64,000 nucleotides of DNA, taken from positions 38,936,840-39,000,839 of the forward strand of contig NC_061869.1 in NCBI RefSeq assembly GCF_907164915.1, written 5' to 3'. The notes beneath the pieces are model-generated. The model worked only from the letters and a program-made list of their open reading frames with translations, did no database searches and was not told where the DNA came from. Positions 11,516-23,381 of this stretch are shown piece after piece. The stretch comes from Impatiens glandulifera. Lineage: Eukaryota > Streptophyta > Magnoliopsida > Ericales > Balsaminaceae. Made by a program: the position numbers and the translations under genes. Every line of letters starts with the position of its first letter. Positions within the stretch are counted from its first letter, which is position 1.

Positions 11516-12951
11516 TGATAGGATAGGTGTAATCAATAGAGACGGGGGTCTGGCTATTGATAACAACTCACGATAAACGATTCGATTTTAACTCTATTAA
11601 AAGTTAAAATTTGTTTTTATTCTTCGCAAATCCTTCGAACTCTTGAAACGATTTCAAGTGCTAAAGTGTTCGTCGGATTTGAAGGTTTGAACCAATGAAA
11701 GATGAATGGCAGAAAGTAAAAAACACAGGGAGTTGTTTATGGATGATCGGAGAAAACTCTCCTATGTCACCCCTTCTTCCAAAACCGGAAGGATTCACTA
11801 AACTCTTTGAATCAAATACAGTTTACTGATCTAACTGAACACTATGTTGAACAAAACAATCTCTGTTTAGCTTACAATATTAAGAACAATATTCTCTCAT
11901 CTAGACAGTTTTGATTCTTTCTCTCTTGAACTTGGAAGATGATAGAAATCAGTAAGTGCAAGAGTAAGCATGTAAGATTGATAATCTGTGAGCAGAGTAA
12001 CCAGTGATTCATCTGTTGTCCTTGAACATCTATTTGTAGTAGAAGGACATCAACGATCGAATCTTCTTCATGGACATGTGGCAAGCATCCATTGGACGGC
12101 CGCCATAAGGACAAGAGTACAGCAGACTTTGATCAAATGGATCATGGTCGTACCAAAAAGGTAGTGTGCCGAATATCCTTTTGGATATTGTCTTGTATTG
12201 GACAAACCGTTGGAAGGACAGTTGCGTATCTGGCGTTCGTTCATTGGATGCAATTAGCTGGCTTGACAGACTTCACAGGACTGAGTGGAGCGGAGTAGTA
12301 GAAAGTTAGTGGATCGTGTGTAGACGTATGCTAACTTCAAACGGTTGTTGAAATGAGGCATTAGAAGTGCTCCATTAAACTACCTAGTCTAAGGGAGTTA
12401 GACGTCAATGTCTAATAGCGTGTTCCATTAGACTACCAAGTCTAATGGAGTTAGACAGCAACGTCTAACTACGCATCCCATTAGACTACCACATTTAATG
12501 GAGTTAGACTGCAACATCTAACTATATATCACTTTAGACTTGTCTGAAGGAGTTAGACGGAACGTCTAACTACGTCTCACTTCAGACTTGTTTGAAGAAG
12601 TTACATTGCACGTCTAACTACGTATCTGTTAGACTGTACGTTTAACTACGTATCATTTAGACTGCATGACTAACTACGTATCTGTTAGACTGCAGGTCTA
12701 ACTACGTATCTGTTAGACTGCACGTCTAACTACGTAACACGTCTAATTAGTCTTCTTAGACCACGTCTAAGTTAGCAAAGTCGGATGCACCTGCATAAAA
12801 AAAATTAGACGACTTAGCTTCATTCATATTTAAACATAATCAAAACTCAGTTGTTTAATATTTCGTATTTTTCTGTTAATTAACTCTTTACTTTGTTTTT
12901 CCAAACAATTTCTTCTAAGTTAATTAACTCTTCACTTAATGTTTTCCAATA
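11516..12951 (-). mobile_element. Family B 3' LTR (of the 11516-16579 element)
   Basis: It begins TGATAGGATAGG. The right edge is either 12907 (CCAAACA) or 12951 (CCAATA), because the last 40-odd bases of the LTR, including GTTAATTAACTCTT, are duplicated in tandem. A reversed polypurine tract (ATTTCTCCCTTTTT) follows at 12952. An array of GTTAGAC/GTCTAAC units runs from about 12365 to 12745. Confidence 0.75.
12365..12745 (+). repeat. Dyad minisatellite in the family B 3' LTR
   Basis: Units change along the array. The left half has about 50-bp units (CATTAGACTACCA...GAGTTAGAC...GTCTAACTACG) and the right half has about 28-bp units (TATCTGTTAGACTGCACGTC and so on). GTTAGAC/GTCTAAC is kept as an inverted pair in most units. 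Confidence 0.75.
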
Positions 12952-13136
12952 ATTTCTCCCTTTTTGATGATTTAAGCTAAATAATCAAAATCAGATGAGT
13001 TCATTTAATTCAGAAAAATTTCTCTTTCTGATTATGTTAAAACCATGAAATCTTAAATAAAGCAATGTAAACACCCATTAAATACGATTGAAATCAAAGT
13101 AGTTCACAAAAAATATTCCAACATGAGTTCTAAAAT

Positions 13137-13615
13137 ATGAAAATAAAAGAAAGAGATTTTTGGTCTTTCCCTTTTCACGTTTGGAATTGCTTCTTCTCCT
13201 GGAAGGGGTTTCCTGTTAGAAGGTCCTCAAAGCGAGTGAAAACACCACGGCCTCCACTACTTACACCACCTTTGTCGCCTCCACGACCTGAGTTTTTCTT
13301 TTGTGGTCTTAGACCCTCTTCGTTCTCTTCTGCAGCTTTGCGTTTTCATCGGGTACCTCTAGGAACTCCACTTCTTAATATACCACCTCTAGAGCTACCT
13401 TTAACATTATCAACATTAACATCAATATTAATAAGGGCTCTTTCTTTAGTAGCAGCAATCTCAGCTTCTTCAGCAACTTGAATAGATTTAGCAAAGGAAA
13501 TAGTTTGCTCCATTCGCTCGGGTTTAGCTCTATTCATAGCACTGGTCATCTTCATCATTTGTTCTCGCATGAGATCTACTCCAGATATAATATTTTGATG
13601 AAGATCATTTGTCAA
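13137..13615 (-). pseudogene. C-terminal remnant of a family B extra ORF
   Basis: The minus strand is open over about 90 codons (13615-13346) with a helical, Glu/Ala/Lys-rich stretch (A-E-E-A-E-I-A-A-T-K-E-R-A). It continues, after a frame problem, into a basic K-R-K-A-A-E-E-N-E-E-G segment and glycine-rich G-R-G-G-D-K-G-G. This resembles the C-terminal coiled-coil and basic tail of family A aORF3. The reading frame is fused upstream to the gag-pol linker (L-N-S-A-I-D-K) at about 13615-13640, which is the deletion junction. A plus-strand ORF here is a shadow. Confidence 0.5.
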
Positions 13616-13639
13616 TTGCTGAGTTTAACTCCTTATAGG

Positions 13640-14986
13640 ACTTGTCTGAATCATCGGTATCAAATTCTATACTAGATTTGCATCCAGCAGGCCTCAACAG
13701 ATTAATTTAATACTTGATAGCTTCTCTAGACCTTGTCCAAGAACTGACAATATGGGTTAAATGTTTGTTTTCAGAAGAAAGAGTTTGAATATTTTCCTTG
13801 AGCGTCTCATTCTCATATGAGAGCTCATTCATATTTTCAAAAACTTTTAGCTCGGGGTTTTGAGAAAAAGTTTGGTCATCATTTTCAAATTTTGAACTTG
13901 TTTGTTTTGACATTCTGATAGCTTTTTATACTCCAAGACCATGTCATTTAGTGCAGCCACTAATTCATCTCGTGAAAAAATTTCAGAAGAAAAATCAGAT
14001 TCCTCTAAATTTTCCTCTTCTCTTTTCATGAAGCAAGCAAACTCTTCATCATCACTATCGCTGGATGATGAATAAACTGAGTCGCTTTGCATCCACTTGG
14101 CCTTGTTGTTAGCCGTCATGAGGGCCTTCAACTCATTTTCATTGTCTTTTTTCTTCTCGTCACGCTTCGGCTTCATGCACTCCGACTTGTAATAACCTAG
14201 AATACCATAGTTAAAATACTTAACGTTAGCCTTAGATTTAGCTTCTCATCATTGGTATTATTTGAAGAGCTTGAGTTAGGGTTTCTCTTCTTCATGTATT
14301 TCCCGAATTTCTTCATGAGAAGAGCCATTGCGTCGTTGTTGAGCACACGTCTTTTCTTTGGTGGCAAATGGTGACTCCTCGGAATTCAACTCGAACTCAT
14401 AATCTTTCAAATCGGTAAGCAAGTCGAAGAGCTCCATCTTATTGAGGTTTTTGGACTCCCTCATCGCCATAGTCTTGATGTCCCATTCCCTTGGCAAAGC
14501 TCGCAAGACCTTTATAGAAATCTCTCTATTGATGTAGGTCTTGCCCAAAATAGATATGGTGGTAAAAATCTGACTGAGTCTTGCATCAAAATCAGTCATC
14601 GTCTCTAAAAGACGCATCTTAAAGTTGTCAAACCGCTGGGTGATAACCGTAATCTTGTTTTCTTTAGTTTGCGCGTCGCCTTCACAGAGTTGAGTGAGTA
14701 TGTCCCAAATTTCTTTTAAAGACTCGCAAGATATGATGTAGTTGAACATGTTGTCGTCAAGTAATCTGTACAAGATGTTCATGGCCAAGTTGTCGAGGTT
14801 GTTCTTCTTCTTATCTTCACTTGTCCATTCAGATTTGTCTTTCTTAATCTTGATAGGTCCTTCGGTGACAACACTCCACATGTCATTGTGCAAGGAAGCA
14901 AGATGGGCACGAAATTTCTTCTTACACGCCATGTAGTTTTCTTTCGAAAACATGGGGAACTTGGAGGAGCTATCATCTTTCGACAT
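13640..14986 (-). pseudogene. gag: Copia gag, family B (11516-16579 element)
   Basis: Gag starts at the ATG at 14986, 38 bp from the primer site. The first 236 codons are open (14986-14276): N-terminal S-K-E-N-Y-M-A-C-K-K-K-F-R-A-H-L, then E-G-P-I-K-I, the R-A-L-P-R-E-W-D-I-K block and an acidic region. A frameshift near 14280 moves the nucleocapsid to another frame (14176-13847, then 13913-13707). The zinc knuckle around 14175-14215 keeps only one of its four ligands. The S-S-W-T-R-S-R-E-A linker word lies near 13735. It was probably a structural protein used in cis and is now broken. Confidence 0.75.
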
Positions 14987-15023
14987 GATTCAGGTTCTTT
15001 AGAGGCTTGAGAATAGAAAACGA

Positions 15024-15036
15024 GGCTTTGATACCA
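15024..15036 (-). promoter_or_regulatory. Primer binding site (initiator Met-tRNA), one mismatch
   Basis: The minus strand reads TGGTATCAAAGCC, one base off the copia consensus, two bases from the LTR edge at 15039. It marks the 5' LTR side of the family B element. Confidence 0.85.
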
Positions 15037-15038
15037 AT

Positions 15039-16579
15039 TCATAGGATCGGTGTAACCAATAGAGACTGGGGTCTGGCTATTGATAACAACTTACGATTAA
15101 CGATTCGATTTTAACTCTGTTAGAAGTTAAAATATGTTTTTATTCTTCACAAATCCTTCAAACTCTTGAAACGGTTTCAAGGGCAGAAGTGTTCGTCGGA
15201 GTTGAAGCTTTGAACCATTGAAATATGAATGGAAGAAAGTAAAGAACACAGAGAGTTGTTTATGAATGTTCGGAGAAAACTCTCCTACGACACCCCTTCT
15301 TCCACAACCGGAAGGATTCACTAAACTCATTGAATCAAATACAGTTTACTAATCTAACTAACACTCTGTTGAACAGAACAACCTCTGTTCAACATACAAT
15401 ATTAAGAACAATATTCTCTCATCTAGACAGCTTTTGATTCTTTCTCTCTTGAACTTAGAAGATGATAGAAATTAGCAAGGCAAGAGTAAGTTTGTAAGAT
15501 TGTAAAAATGAGCAAAGTAACAAGTGATTCGGACGTTGTCCTTGAGAATCTATTTGTAGTAGAAGGACATCAACGGTCGAATCTTCTTCGTGGACACATG
15601 GCAAGCGTCCATTGGAAGGTCGCTCAAAGGACAAGAGTACAGCAGACTTTAGGCAAATGGATCATGGTCGTACCGAACTGGTAGTGCGCCGAATATCCTC
15701 TCTGATAGTGTCTTATACTAGACAAAACATTGGAAGGACATTTGCGTACGTGGTATTCGTTCATTGGATGCAATTAGCTGACTTGTTAGACTGCACAGGA
15801 GTGAGTGGAGTAGAGTAGCATACATCTAGTTGAACGTGAGTAGACGTATGCTAACTTCAAACGGCTATTGAAGTGAGGCATTAGACGTGCTCTATTAGAC
15901 TACTTAGTCTAAGGGAGTTAGACGTCAACGTCTAATAGAGTGTTTCATTAGACCATACGTGTAATGTAGTTAGAGTGCAACGTCTAACTATGCATCCCTT
16001 CAGACTTGTCTGAAGGAGTTAGACACCAACGTCTAAATACGTTACCCATTAGACTACCATGTCTAATAGAGTTAGACTGCAACATCTAACTACATATCTG
16101 TTAGACTTCAACGTGTAACTATGTATATGATAGATTGAACGTTTAACTATGAATCTGTTAGACTACAACGTCTAACTATGTATCTGTTAGACTACAACAT
16201 CTAACTACGTATATGTTAGACTGAATGTCTAACTACGTATCTGTTAGACTGCAACGTCTAACTCCGTATCTATTAGACCTCAACGTCTAACTACGTATCT
16301 GTTAGACTTAGTATCTAACTACGTATCTGTTAGACTTGGTATCTAACTACGTATCTGTTAAACTAAGCATCTAACTACGTATCTTTTATACTGCAACGTC
16401 TAACTATGTATCCGTCTAATTAGCCTGCTTAGACCGGGTCTAAGTTAGCAAAGTCTGATGCACCTGCACAAAAGCAATTAGACAGCATAGCTTCATTCAT
16501 ATTTAAACATCATCAAAACTTAGTTGTTTAATATTTTGTATTTTCCGTTAATTAACTCATTACTTAGTTTTTCCCAACA
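15039..16579 (-). mobile_element. Family B 5' LTR (of the 11516-16579 element)
   Basis: It runs from TCATAGGATCGG (the TG edge has mutated to TC) to TTTTTCCCAACA at 16579, about 1541 bp. It is colinear with 11516-12951 through most of its length. The two LTRs differ mainly in the internal minisatellite, which is longer here. Many point differences are visible, so the insertion is much older than the family A element. Confidence 0.8.
15895..16425 (+). repeat. Dyad minisatellite in the family B 5' LTR
   Basis: About 18 units, 50 bp at the left then about 28-29 bp (GTATCTGTTAGACTGCAACG plus TCTAACTAC). The GTTAGAC...GTCTAAC inverted pair and the TACGTATCTG linker recur. Many units show single changes, such as TTAGACTTGGTATCTAAC. 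Confidence 0.8.
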
Positions 16580-17246
16580 CATGTTTTGTGTTTATTACTA
16601 AACCTTAACATCCTTAAAAATGAATGATGTTCTTCAGGTGTAATACTCCCTAGTTATCATTAGTAACAGGTACTAGCATTTAAATATTTTTGTTTCAATA
16701 TTTTAAAACGGTAAAACCTAAAAGCATGACTAAGACTGGAAGAATAATCGATTAAAACTCAAATGTTATACAACTGATTTTCAAAAGCAAAATCAATAAA
16801 TAGAGACGGTTTTTAAAACAGGTAGTAGGATGAAGCACGAAAACACTTTCCCGAGTATCACCAAACTACGAACTAAAAGAAAACTATGGTTATCATGTTT
16901 GTACATGTATGCCATTTTTTTATTGATTTTTAAAAATCAATTGGCGACTCTATTTCAAAAATAAATAATATTTTAAATTAATTATGTTTAATTAATTTAA
17001 ACTAATGAATTTCTAAAAAATCAAATTGTGATTTGAATACCACAAATCCCTAGATTATTTAAAATTGAGCACCGAAATTATTTATTTTTAATTAATTTTA
17101 AAAGTTGTCATGAATCATTTAAAAATCTTTTAAATAATATTTTATTTTAGAAGAAAATTCATGACACGCAAACTGAGGTTGAAATTTCTCGAACCTCGAG
17201 CTTTTTCGCAAAACCTAATAAAAAGGGTTTTTTGGGTTTCAACTTT
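16580..17246 (+). mobile_element. 5' LTR of the plus-strand Tat element, second segment
   Basis: This is the continuation of the LTR after the family B insertion, ending just before the primer site at 17248. It contains TTGGCGACTCTATTTC at about 16930, a primer-site-like word inside the LTR, and the 'GACACGCAAACTGAGGTTGAAA' type block near 17163 that is shared with 26695 in the solo LTR. It is AT-rich and has no ORF. Confidence 0.6.
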
Positions 17247-17247
17247 C

Positions 17248-17267
17248 TTACGACTCTATTGGGAATT
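17248..17267 (+). promoter_or_regulatory. Primer binding site, tRNA-Arg type (Tat/Ogre)
   Basis: TTACGACTCTATTGGGAATT resembles the TGGCGACTC-T/C-A/G-C/T-TGGGGA primer site used by Ogre/Tat elements for tRNA-Arg, with two changes at the start. The third Tat copy has TGGCGACTCTACTAGGCACA at 52561-52580 in the same position. Confidence 0.55.
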
Positions 17268-19680
17268 AAATGTTTAACTCGAAATCATAAACTTGGCTTT
17301 TGAAACGTTTGTATCACGTTTTCAACATAATAGACTTGTGTTGAAAAGTATAACACATAAAAGATGCATAGGTTTTACCTTATTTAAAGCATTTTTGTGT
17401 AAAGGGTATATCACCCTCTTTTCACTTGCAAAGAAGTACATGACCGGGATTAATACTTCTACACCTATGTTCAAAGATTGTCAATGAGGAATGACAACTT
17501 ATTACAAACCGAGTGATGTTGTGAGAGGACAAACTAGAATGCACGAGATAACCCCACCCTTTGATGATGAGTCGTTTGATAGAACGTAGGCATTGGGGAG
17601 GTGGGGGGAATTCCCAATTGAGTTGATATTCCCTGATTAATGGCGGTGGTTTACCCCCTTCACTATCGATGAATGATGTATGATTCCCCTTAGAACAAAA
17701 AATATGGTTACTATCACCAACCCGATTGTTTGTCGTGTCCAGACAACCAAAACCTTGTCACTACAACACTTATGTGACTACTATATTTCTATTATGTGTA
17801 TATATCTATAGTTTAAGTGACCATCTCAAACATGTTCCTTTTTATAAAATAAACACATGTTTGTAAATGTTTTGAATTTGCAATCTCAGACAATGTTTAT
17901 GCTTATGGATGTCGAGTTAGTCCCATGGATTGAATGTTTCCACGAAAATGAGTAGAACCATAGGATTTATGGACTAACCACCATTATTTAAAATAAGCAT
18001 CACCTTCATGATGCAAATGCAAAGGAGGTGGAGCCATACATGACAGGTTTATTATATGGGAGAAAGGACTATGTGCTCAACCATAGAAGAATTATGAGTT
18101 ATCATGATGATGGACAACAAGAATATTTTGTACTTGAAACCATTTGTAGAATCATGTTCTTAAGGAAGATCTTGACAGAGGAATATGGATACACAAAAAC
18201 AACATCCAAAACAATCCTCAAAAATAATGTCATCGACTTCTAGATATAGACAAATATGGAAAACAGGAATGGACAAGTTCACCTAATTATGGGATCTTCC
18301 CTAATGACGATGACAGTCCTATTGGCCCATTTCTTCATGGTTCCAGCTGATGACAAGTCATCCTCCAAAATCCTAGCGGTGGCGTATCAGATGCATAGGG
18401 AGAAAAATATCCTTCAAGTATTATCTTAGTTGAAGCACTGATGGGTTTGAACAACCCGTTTTTAACCTCTATCGTGACCAAAAGAAGCTCACCTCTAGTC
18501 TATACATCTGACTACTTAACAAGCTTGGACGAATGTCGTCTGTATGTCCCAGAGACATATTATTCCCTTCTCTTCAATACCGAAGGATGAGGAAGGCTTC
18601 ACCTGGACCCTTAGTGGAAAATGATGAGGAAGTTAGGAATTTGCTCCCATGGTATCCCATCAAGAAATGGAATACATGATGGATGATGATCCCATAATAA
18701 TGTTTATGGGCTTAGAATGAGTTATCTCCTACTACACTCACGACCTTTATAAACAGTTTGGTCGTGACTTCATGCCCCCTTACACAGGAAATGTTATCGT
18801 CATAGACAAACCAAACGATCACAAGTCCTATGTGAGATACCTCGGGAAATGGCACAACACCTCTTAGATGGGTATTCCAAAACAGAAAAATAATTACTTG
18901 ACCGTTATTCTGGAAAAATACGAGAGGGTAAAGAAAAATAAAGAGGAGGAAGCTTCTAGTGTGGGAACATGCTATAGTAGAACCCTTCTAGACTCTATCT
19001 GTAAAATATCAATAAGAAAGATATGTTTGTAACAAACGTAACGAGTATGTTTATATAACAATTATATGTTTGCTTATTGAATCACAAAAGATATGCTCAC
19101 TCTTTAGGATTCATTATATATGCATATGCATTGTATTTGTACTTTGTTAAAACTACAAACTCTCACCTTTTTTTCTTCGCAACAATTCACGATTGCGATA
19201 AGCTAACACGACTTCTAGAAAGAGAGATCCAAAAAATTGGAAGTTTTATACGCCACCAGATGGCCGAAGAATAATCAGTACTAGAAATGGTCACTATGAC
19301 CGAATTCAGGGAAATGAAGGCATCCTTGCAACATATAACGGAGCAACTTGCATTGATCAAAACTTCTTTAGTTAATTAGAAAAATCTATCTATATCCCAA
19401 AACATGCCTTCTTCTTCTCGATTTTCTAACTGGGCTATCCTGGTTATGTTCACCCCCATTAACCGCTGTCCTACTAGTCAGCAAGCTCAAGAAGAAGTCT
19501 CTCTATGAAGACTTCGAAGAGGATATTGACCTAACTACACAGGCACAACTTGAGGAGGTAATCAACCCCCTAGGATCTCAAGACAAACAAATTTCAGCGG
19601 TTGATCAACCACCGCTAACGGAATATGAACGCTAGATAGCTCAAGGTCAGGCCATGCAGGCAGAAATGCAAGCCTAGCTA
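17268..19680 (+). pseudogene. Tat leader and ORF1-like region, degraded
   Basis: Ogre-type elements carry an ORF of unknown function between the primer site and gag. Here short open blocks occur in shifting frames: 18028-18243 (E-T-I-C-R-I-M-F-L-R-K-I-L), then N-Y-G-I-F-P-N-D-D-D-S-P-I-G-P-F-L-H-G-S near 18285-18345, and R-L-Y-V-P-E-T-Y near 18540. Frameshifts and stops separate them. I cannot prove homology without a search. The G-rich stretch near 17595 is leader sequence. Confidence 0.4.
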
Positions 19681-19689
19681 AGAAAGATA

Positions 19690-21150
19690 GCTAATGGAAA
19701 AAGCATTGAACAACACCATGAATGGAAAGACGCTATGAAAGTTGTCGAACAATTATTCATATAGGTGTTAAACTTCCAGCTCTCTAAGTACATAGGAAAA
19801 AATGATCCTTCAGTCTTTTTCAAATTATACGCCTCCGTAATGACACCATACTAACCAGGAGAACCAATTGTTCTCCACTTATTTCCCTAGTACCTCGATG
19901 ATGATGTTCTACGCTGGTATCACCACCAAAAGATAGTATATTTATAAAGCACAAAGGCATTTATTTCAGTATTCATAGAACGCTTCTCAATGCATCTCAA
20001 CCTCGAACGATCGAAAAGAAGTTTAAGAACATCAAAATAGGAGAAAGTGAAAATTCTCCGTGTTTATCAAAAGATGGAAAGTTATTGCCGAGGAAATCGA
20101 TTCTCTTCCGAGCAAACAACGACAAATTAATTTAATTTTAGAAAACTTTAACGGATGATATTTTGTTGAATTCGTCGTCAAAACCTTCCAATATATGAAT
20201 AAATTGCTAAAGACTTCTCCACTTATTTTCCTAGTACCTCGATAATGATGTTCTACGCTGGTATCGCCACCAAAAGATATTATATTTATAAAGCACAAAG
20301 GAATTTATTTTAGTGTTCATAGAATGATTCTCAATGCATCTCAACCTCGAACAACCAGAAAAGAGGTTTAAGAACATCAAACTAGGAGAAAGTGAAAATT
20401 CTCCGTGTTTATCAAAAGATGGAAAGTTGTTGCCGAGGAAATCGATTCTCTTCCGAACGAACAATGACAAATCATTTTAATTTTAGAAAACGTTAACAGA
20501 TGATATTTTGTTGAATTCGTCGTCAAAACCTTCGAAAATATGAAAAAATTGCTAAAGACTGGCAAAAACCTCGATGATGCTATCGAGAAAGAAGGGAAAG
20601 AGAGAAAAGTAGTCAAAGTTACCCCATTTCTAAATCGTTTCCCGAGAAAGGAAAAGACAGAACTACACCATGTAACCACTACCTAAAATGAGTAATCGCC
20701 TCAAAAGACGAGTCCATTTAAGCCTCCATAGCCTAAGGTATGTACAACCAGTCCTACCCATGCCACACAACCTAAGGCACTTAGACCTCTTAGAGTCTTC
20801 GACGACCTAGGAATGCCTTTAATCCAGGTGATGAAGATTCTTCAAGAAAAGAATCTTATCAAATCCCTTTCCTCAAGAATAGATAGACCATTCTTGTTAA
20901 AGTATGAGTATGATTGGTACGACTACCACCAAGCAAATGGCCATGCTACCAACAGTTGTAGCACCCTCAAATACCTTTTCTAGGACTTGATCAATCAGAA
21001 CGTGATCGCCAAGCCGGAAATAGCAAAGAATATGATAGTGGATCATCAAGTCAACATGCTCACCAGCGACAAAGCATTCTTTGACTCTAACACGTTGTTG
21101 CTCCTATTCATGCCACTGAACCAAAGATCAACATGATTGTACCATGTCCC
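19690..21150 (+). pseudogene. gag: Ty3/gypsy (Tat) gag with an internal tandem duplication
   Basis: This is the capsid protein of the Tat element. Recognisable blocks are F-F-K-L-Y-A-S-V-M near 19820, a D-V-L-R-W-Y-H motif (the usual A-L-x-W-Y) near 19910, L-R-V-F-D-D-L-G-M-P-L-x-Q-V near 20795, and a Y-H-x-x-N-G-H-A-T-x-x-C zinc-finger-like block near 20925-20965. Stops are scattered throughout. The capsid core (19871-20214) is repeated immediately at 20215-20559. Minus-strand ORFs here (20032-20679) are shadows of the duplication. Confidence 0.7.
19871..20559 (+). repeat. 345-bp tandem duplication within Tat gag
   Basis: TTCTCCACTTATTT begins at 19871 and again at 20215, and both copies run to GCTAAAGAC (ends 20214 and 20559). 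By eye they differ at roughly 7% of sites, with no large indel. 344-345 bp keeps the frame, so an intact parent could have carried a duplicated capsid segment, but stops now break both copies. Confidence 0.85.
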
Positions 21151-21539
21151 AAAGAGAAGTCTAAATCCTATTCTAGTAAGACTTCTGAATTGTGGACATA
21201 AAAAATGAATGCATCGTGACAACACGTGATGGAACGGATTTCTAACACAGTTTCATGAAAACCACACTAAATAATGTTCCATCCACATCCCAGTTTCATA
21301 TAGGAACTAGAAGAGAAAATGAGCACAAAGATCTTAACCCAGGTGACAGACTCCTAAGTCAACTAAAAAGGACAAATGTTAACATTTCTATATGGGAAAT
21401 CCCCTGATGTACTCTATCGAATATAGGAAAGTAGTCATCAATGAGTTAAGCAAAGATAATGTCCCTATGAACACCATCCCTAAAGAACAAGTAACGATCA
21501 TAACCTCTAGTTCGCAACATAACATGATCGGCTTTGAAG

Positions 21540-22275
21540 ACAAAAATATTCTATCAATCGAATAAAATCATGTTAAAGCCCTCTATATTTCTGTACCAAT
21601 TGAGGGAAATAATGTTCAAGTGGTATTAGTAGACAATGGATCCGCTCTCAACATATCTTCTTGGTGTACTCTTAATAAGTAGGGAGTATCCCAAGACAAG
21701 ATCATACCGTCTGACAAGTGCATCAAAGGTTTTGACAGCTCTCGCGTGAGATAATGGGTTGCCTCAAGTGCACCGTCCAAGTGGTCAGTATCCTCTTTCA
21801 AGTTGACTTTTGTGTTATCAACATGCAGCCTTCCTATAATTTTATCTTAGGAAGACCATGACTACATTAATCTAAGGCTTTATCCTTTACCCTACACCAA
21901 AACCTCAGGTTCATCGCTAATGACCAAGTGATCATAGTCAATTGCGCAACTGAAACCATAGCAGTCATTGGGTCTACCTACATTGACACCCTTGAGGTTG
22001 AATTAAGCGAGTTTGGGATATGTCAAATCCTCTCAAAAGGTAAAGACTCATCCAACCACTCTAACTTTATCATGTTTAGACTGCCATCAATAAGAATGAT
22101 GCGTAGAATGGGATATTTCCATGGCATGGGCTCTAATGCCAATGGCATGTCAGCATTCCCGCAACCATGTTGTAACATGGATTGCCATGATCTAGGATAC
22201 ATCCCTACAGGATTCGAAGAAAATCGCAAGGAAAGGATATCCAAACGATGCAAATATGTTCCACCAACCTAGAAT
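21540..22275 (+). pseudogene. Tat aspartic protease region
   Basis: The frame around 21570-21660 reads A-L-Y-I-S-V-P-I-E-G-N, then V-L-V-D-N-G-S-A-L-N-I-S. D-N-G-S matches the D-x-G-S/A active site of Ty3/gypsy proteases. A further N-F-I-L-G-R-P block lies at about 21838-21860 in another frame, typical of the protease C-terminal side. A 114-codon open stretch (21928-22272) continues toward RT. It cuts the polyprotein in live elements; here stops and frame changes make it a pseudogene. 21151-21540 and 22276-22800 are degraded linker. Confidence 0.65.
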
Positions 22276-22799
22276 GGACAATTCATATGCGAGGGATAGA
22301 ACACATTATGCTTTGACTTCCCTAAACCCTTTACCAATCCAAATTTATAGAGACGTTTTCCAGGTTTCGAAATCTTTTCAGATTATCCTTATAATCCTAA
22401 CCCTTCTATTTGTGTGATTAGGAAAAGACGGACTATCGGAGAAACGCCCTAGAAATTTTGGCTCAAATTCCCAAGATAGCTGATAAAACTCAAGAATCTA
22501 GCTCACTTAGTTCTCAAGAAACTGACTCTCTTTCCTTTGTAGATATTGTGATCGACGAAAGTAGAACTCTTTCTCCACTCATATGTATAGATGTTAAATA
22601 TTGTACATTATAAGAAATCTAAGAACAATGATCCTATTGGATCATCTTTTCTTACATGTAATAAACATTTCGATGTAACACAAGAAGTAGACTTGGAATC
22701 TATGAGTAAAAATGATCTTTCATTTACTTTGACTTAAATTTTAAAACCGAACACTTCTTAGAAAATGAGGACGATATTGTCTCCGCCACGGAAAAAATA

Positions 22800-23381
22800 A
22801 TTGAAATTAACATAAACACGTTCGATGATCCTTAGATCATACTGATCAACTAATGTCTAAACGAACAAGAACGTCTAGAGTTAGTTGAGCTATTGTAAGC
22901 CAATAAATACGTTTTCTCTTGGTCGTACAAGGACATGCCAAGCATTAATCCAAATATCACACGACATCATATTCCTCTATATCCTGACGCTAGTCCAGTA
23001 AAAAAAAAAGTTCATACAAATGAAAGAGGAAGTCGAGAACAAAATTCGATAAGGACTCCGAAATAAACTCGAAGCTGAATGTTTTATCCTACCTAGATTT
23101 CTAATGTAGTCCATGTCCTGAATAAATAATGGAAAATACACGTGTGCATTGGTTATCGAGATCTAAACAAGGTCAACTCTAAAGATCACGTCCCGCTACC
23201 ACATATCAACTTATTGGTCGATCATGCTGTCGGTCATGAATTGTTGTCATTAATGGATAGATTTTAAGGATACAACCAAATCTTGATGGTCCCGCAATAC
23301 AAGGAAACCACCACGTTTATATAAGAAGTATGAACTTTTTGTTATAGGGTCATGCATGTCTTAAGAACACTAAAACCACCT
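22800..23381 (+). pseudogene. Tat reverse transcriptase, N-terminal half
   Basis: RT copies element RNA into DNA. Words typical of Ty3/gypsy RT are present: Y-R-D-L-N-K-V-N-S-K-D-H-x-P-L-P near 23155-23205, L-L-S-L-M-D-R-F and G-Y-N-Q-I near 23245-23285, and F-C-Y-R-V-M near 23335. Stops occur within them. The frame runs to L-K-N at 23360-23370 and is then cut by the solo LTR at 23382, resuming at 26815 in the same motif. Confidence 0.75.
23377..23381 (+). repeat. Target site duplication CACCT (left) of the solo LTR
   Basis: CACCT at 23377-23381 precedes the LTR start TGTAAGCATG. The same five bases stand at 26810-26814 after its end. The RT codons read on across the pair, which supports a true insertion. 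Confidence 0.85.

Larger units (their letters stand above)
11516..16579 (-). mobile_element. Family B gag-only copia derivative with two LTRs
   Basis: This element of about 5.06 kb reads on the minus strand as 5' LTR (16579-15039), primer site, gag, linker, a short extra-ORF remnant, polypurine tract, 3' LTR. Protease, integrase, RT and RNase H are missing. Non-autonomous terminal-repeat elements that keep gag (TR-GAG type) are known in plants, and this fits that pattern. The left flank GACCA and right flank CATGT do not match, so the target duplication is lost or the copy was rearranged. It sits inside the Tat LTR. Confidence 0.85.
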
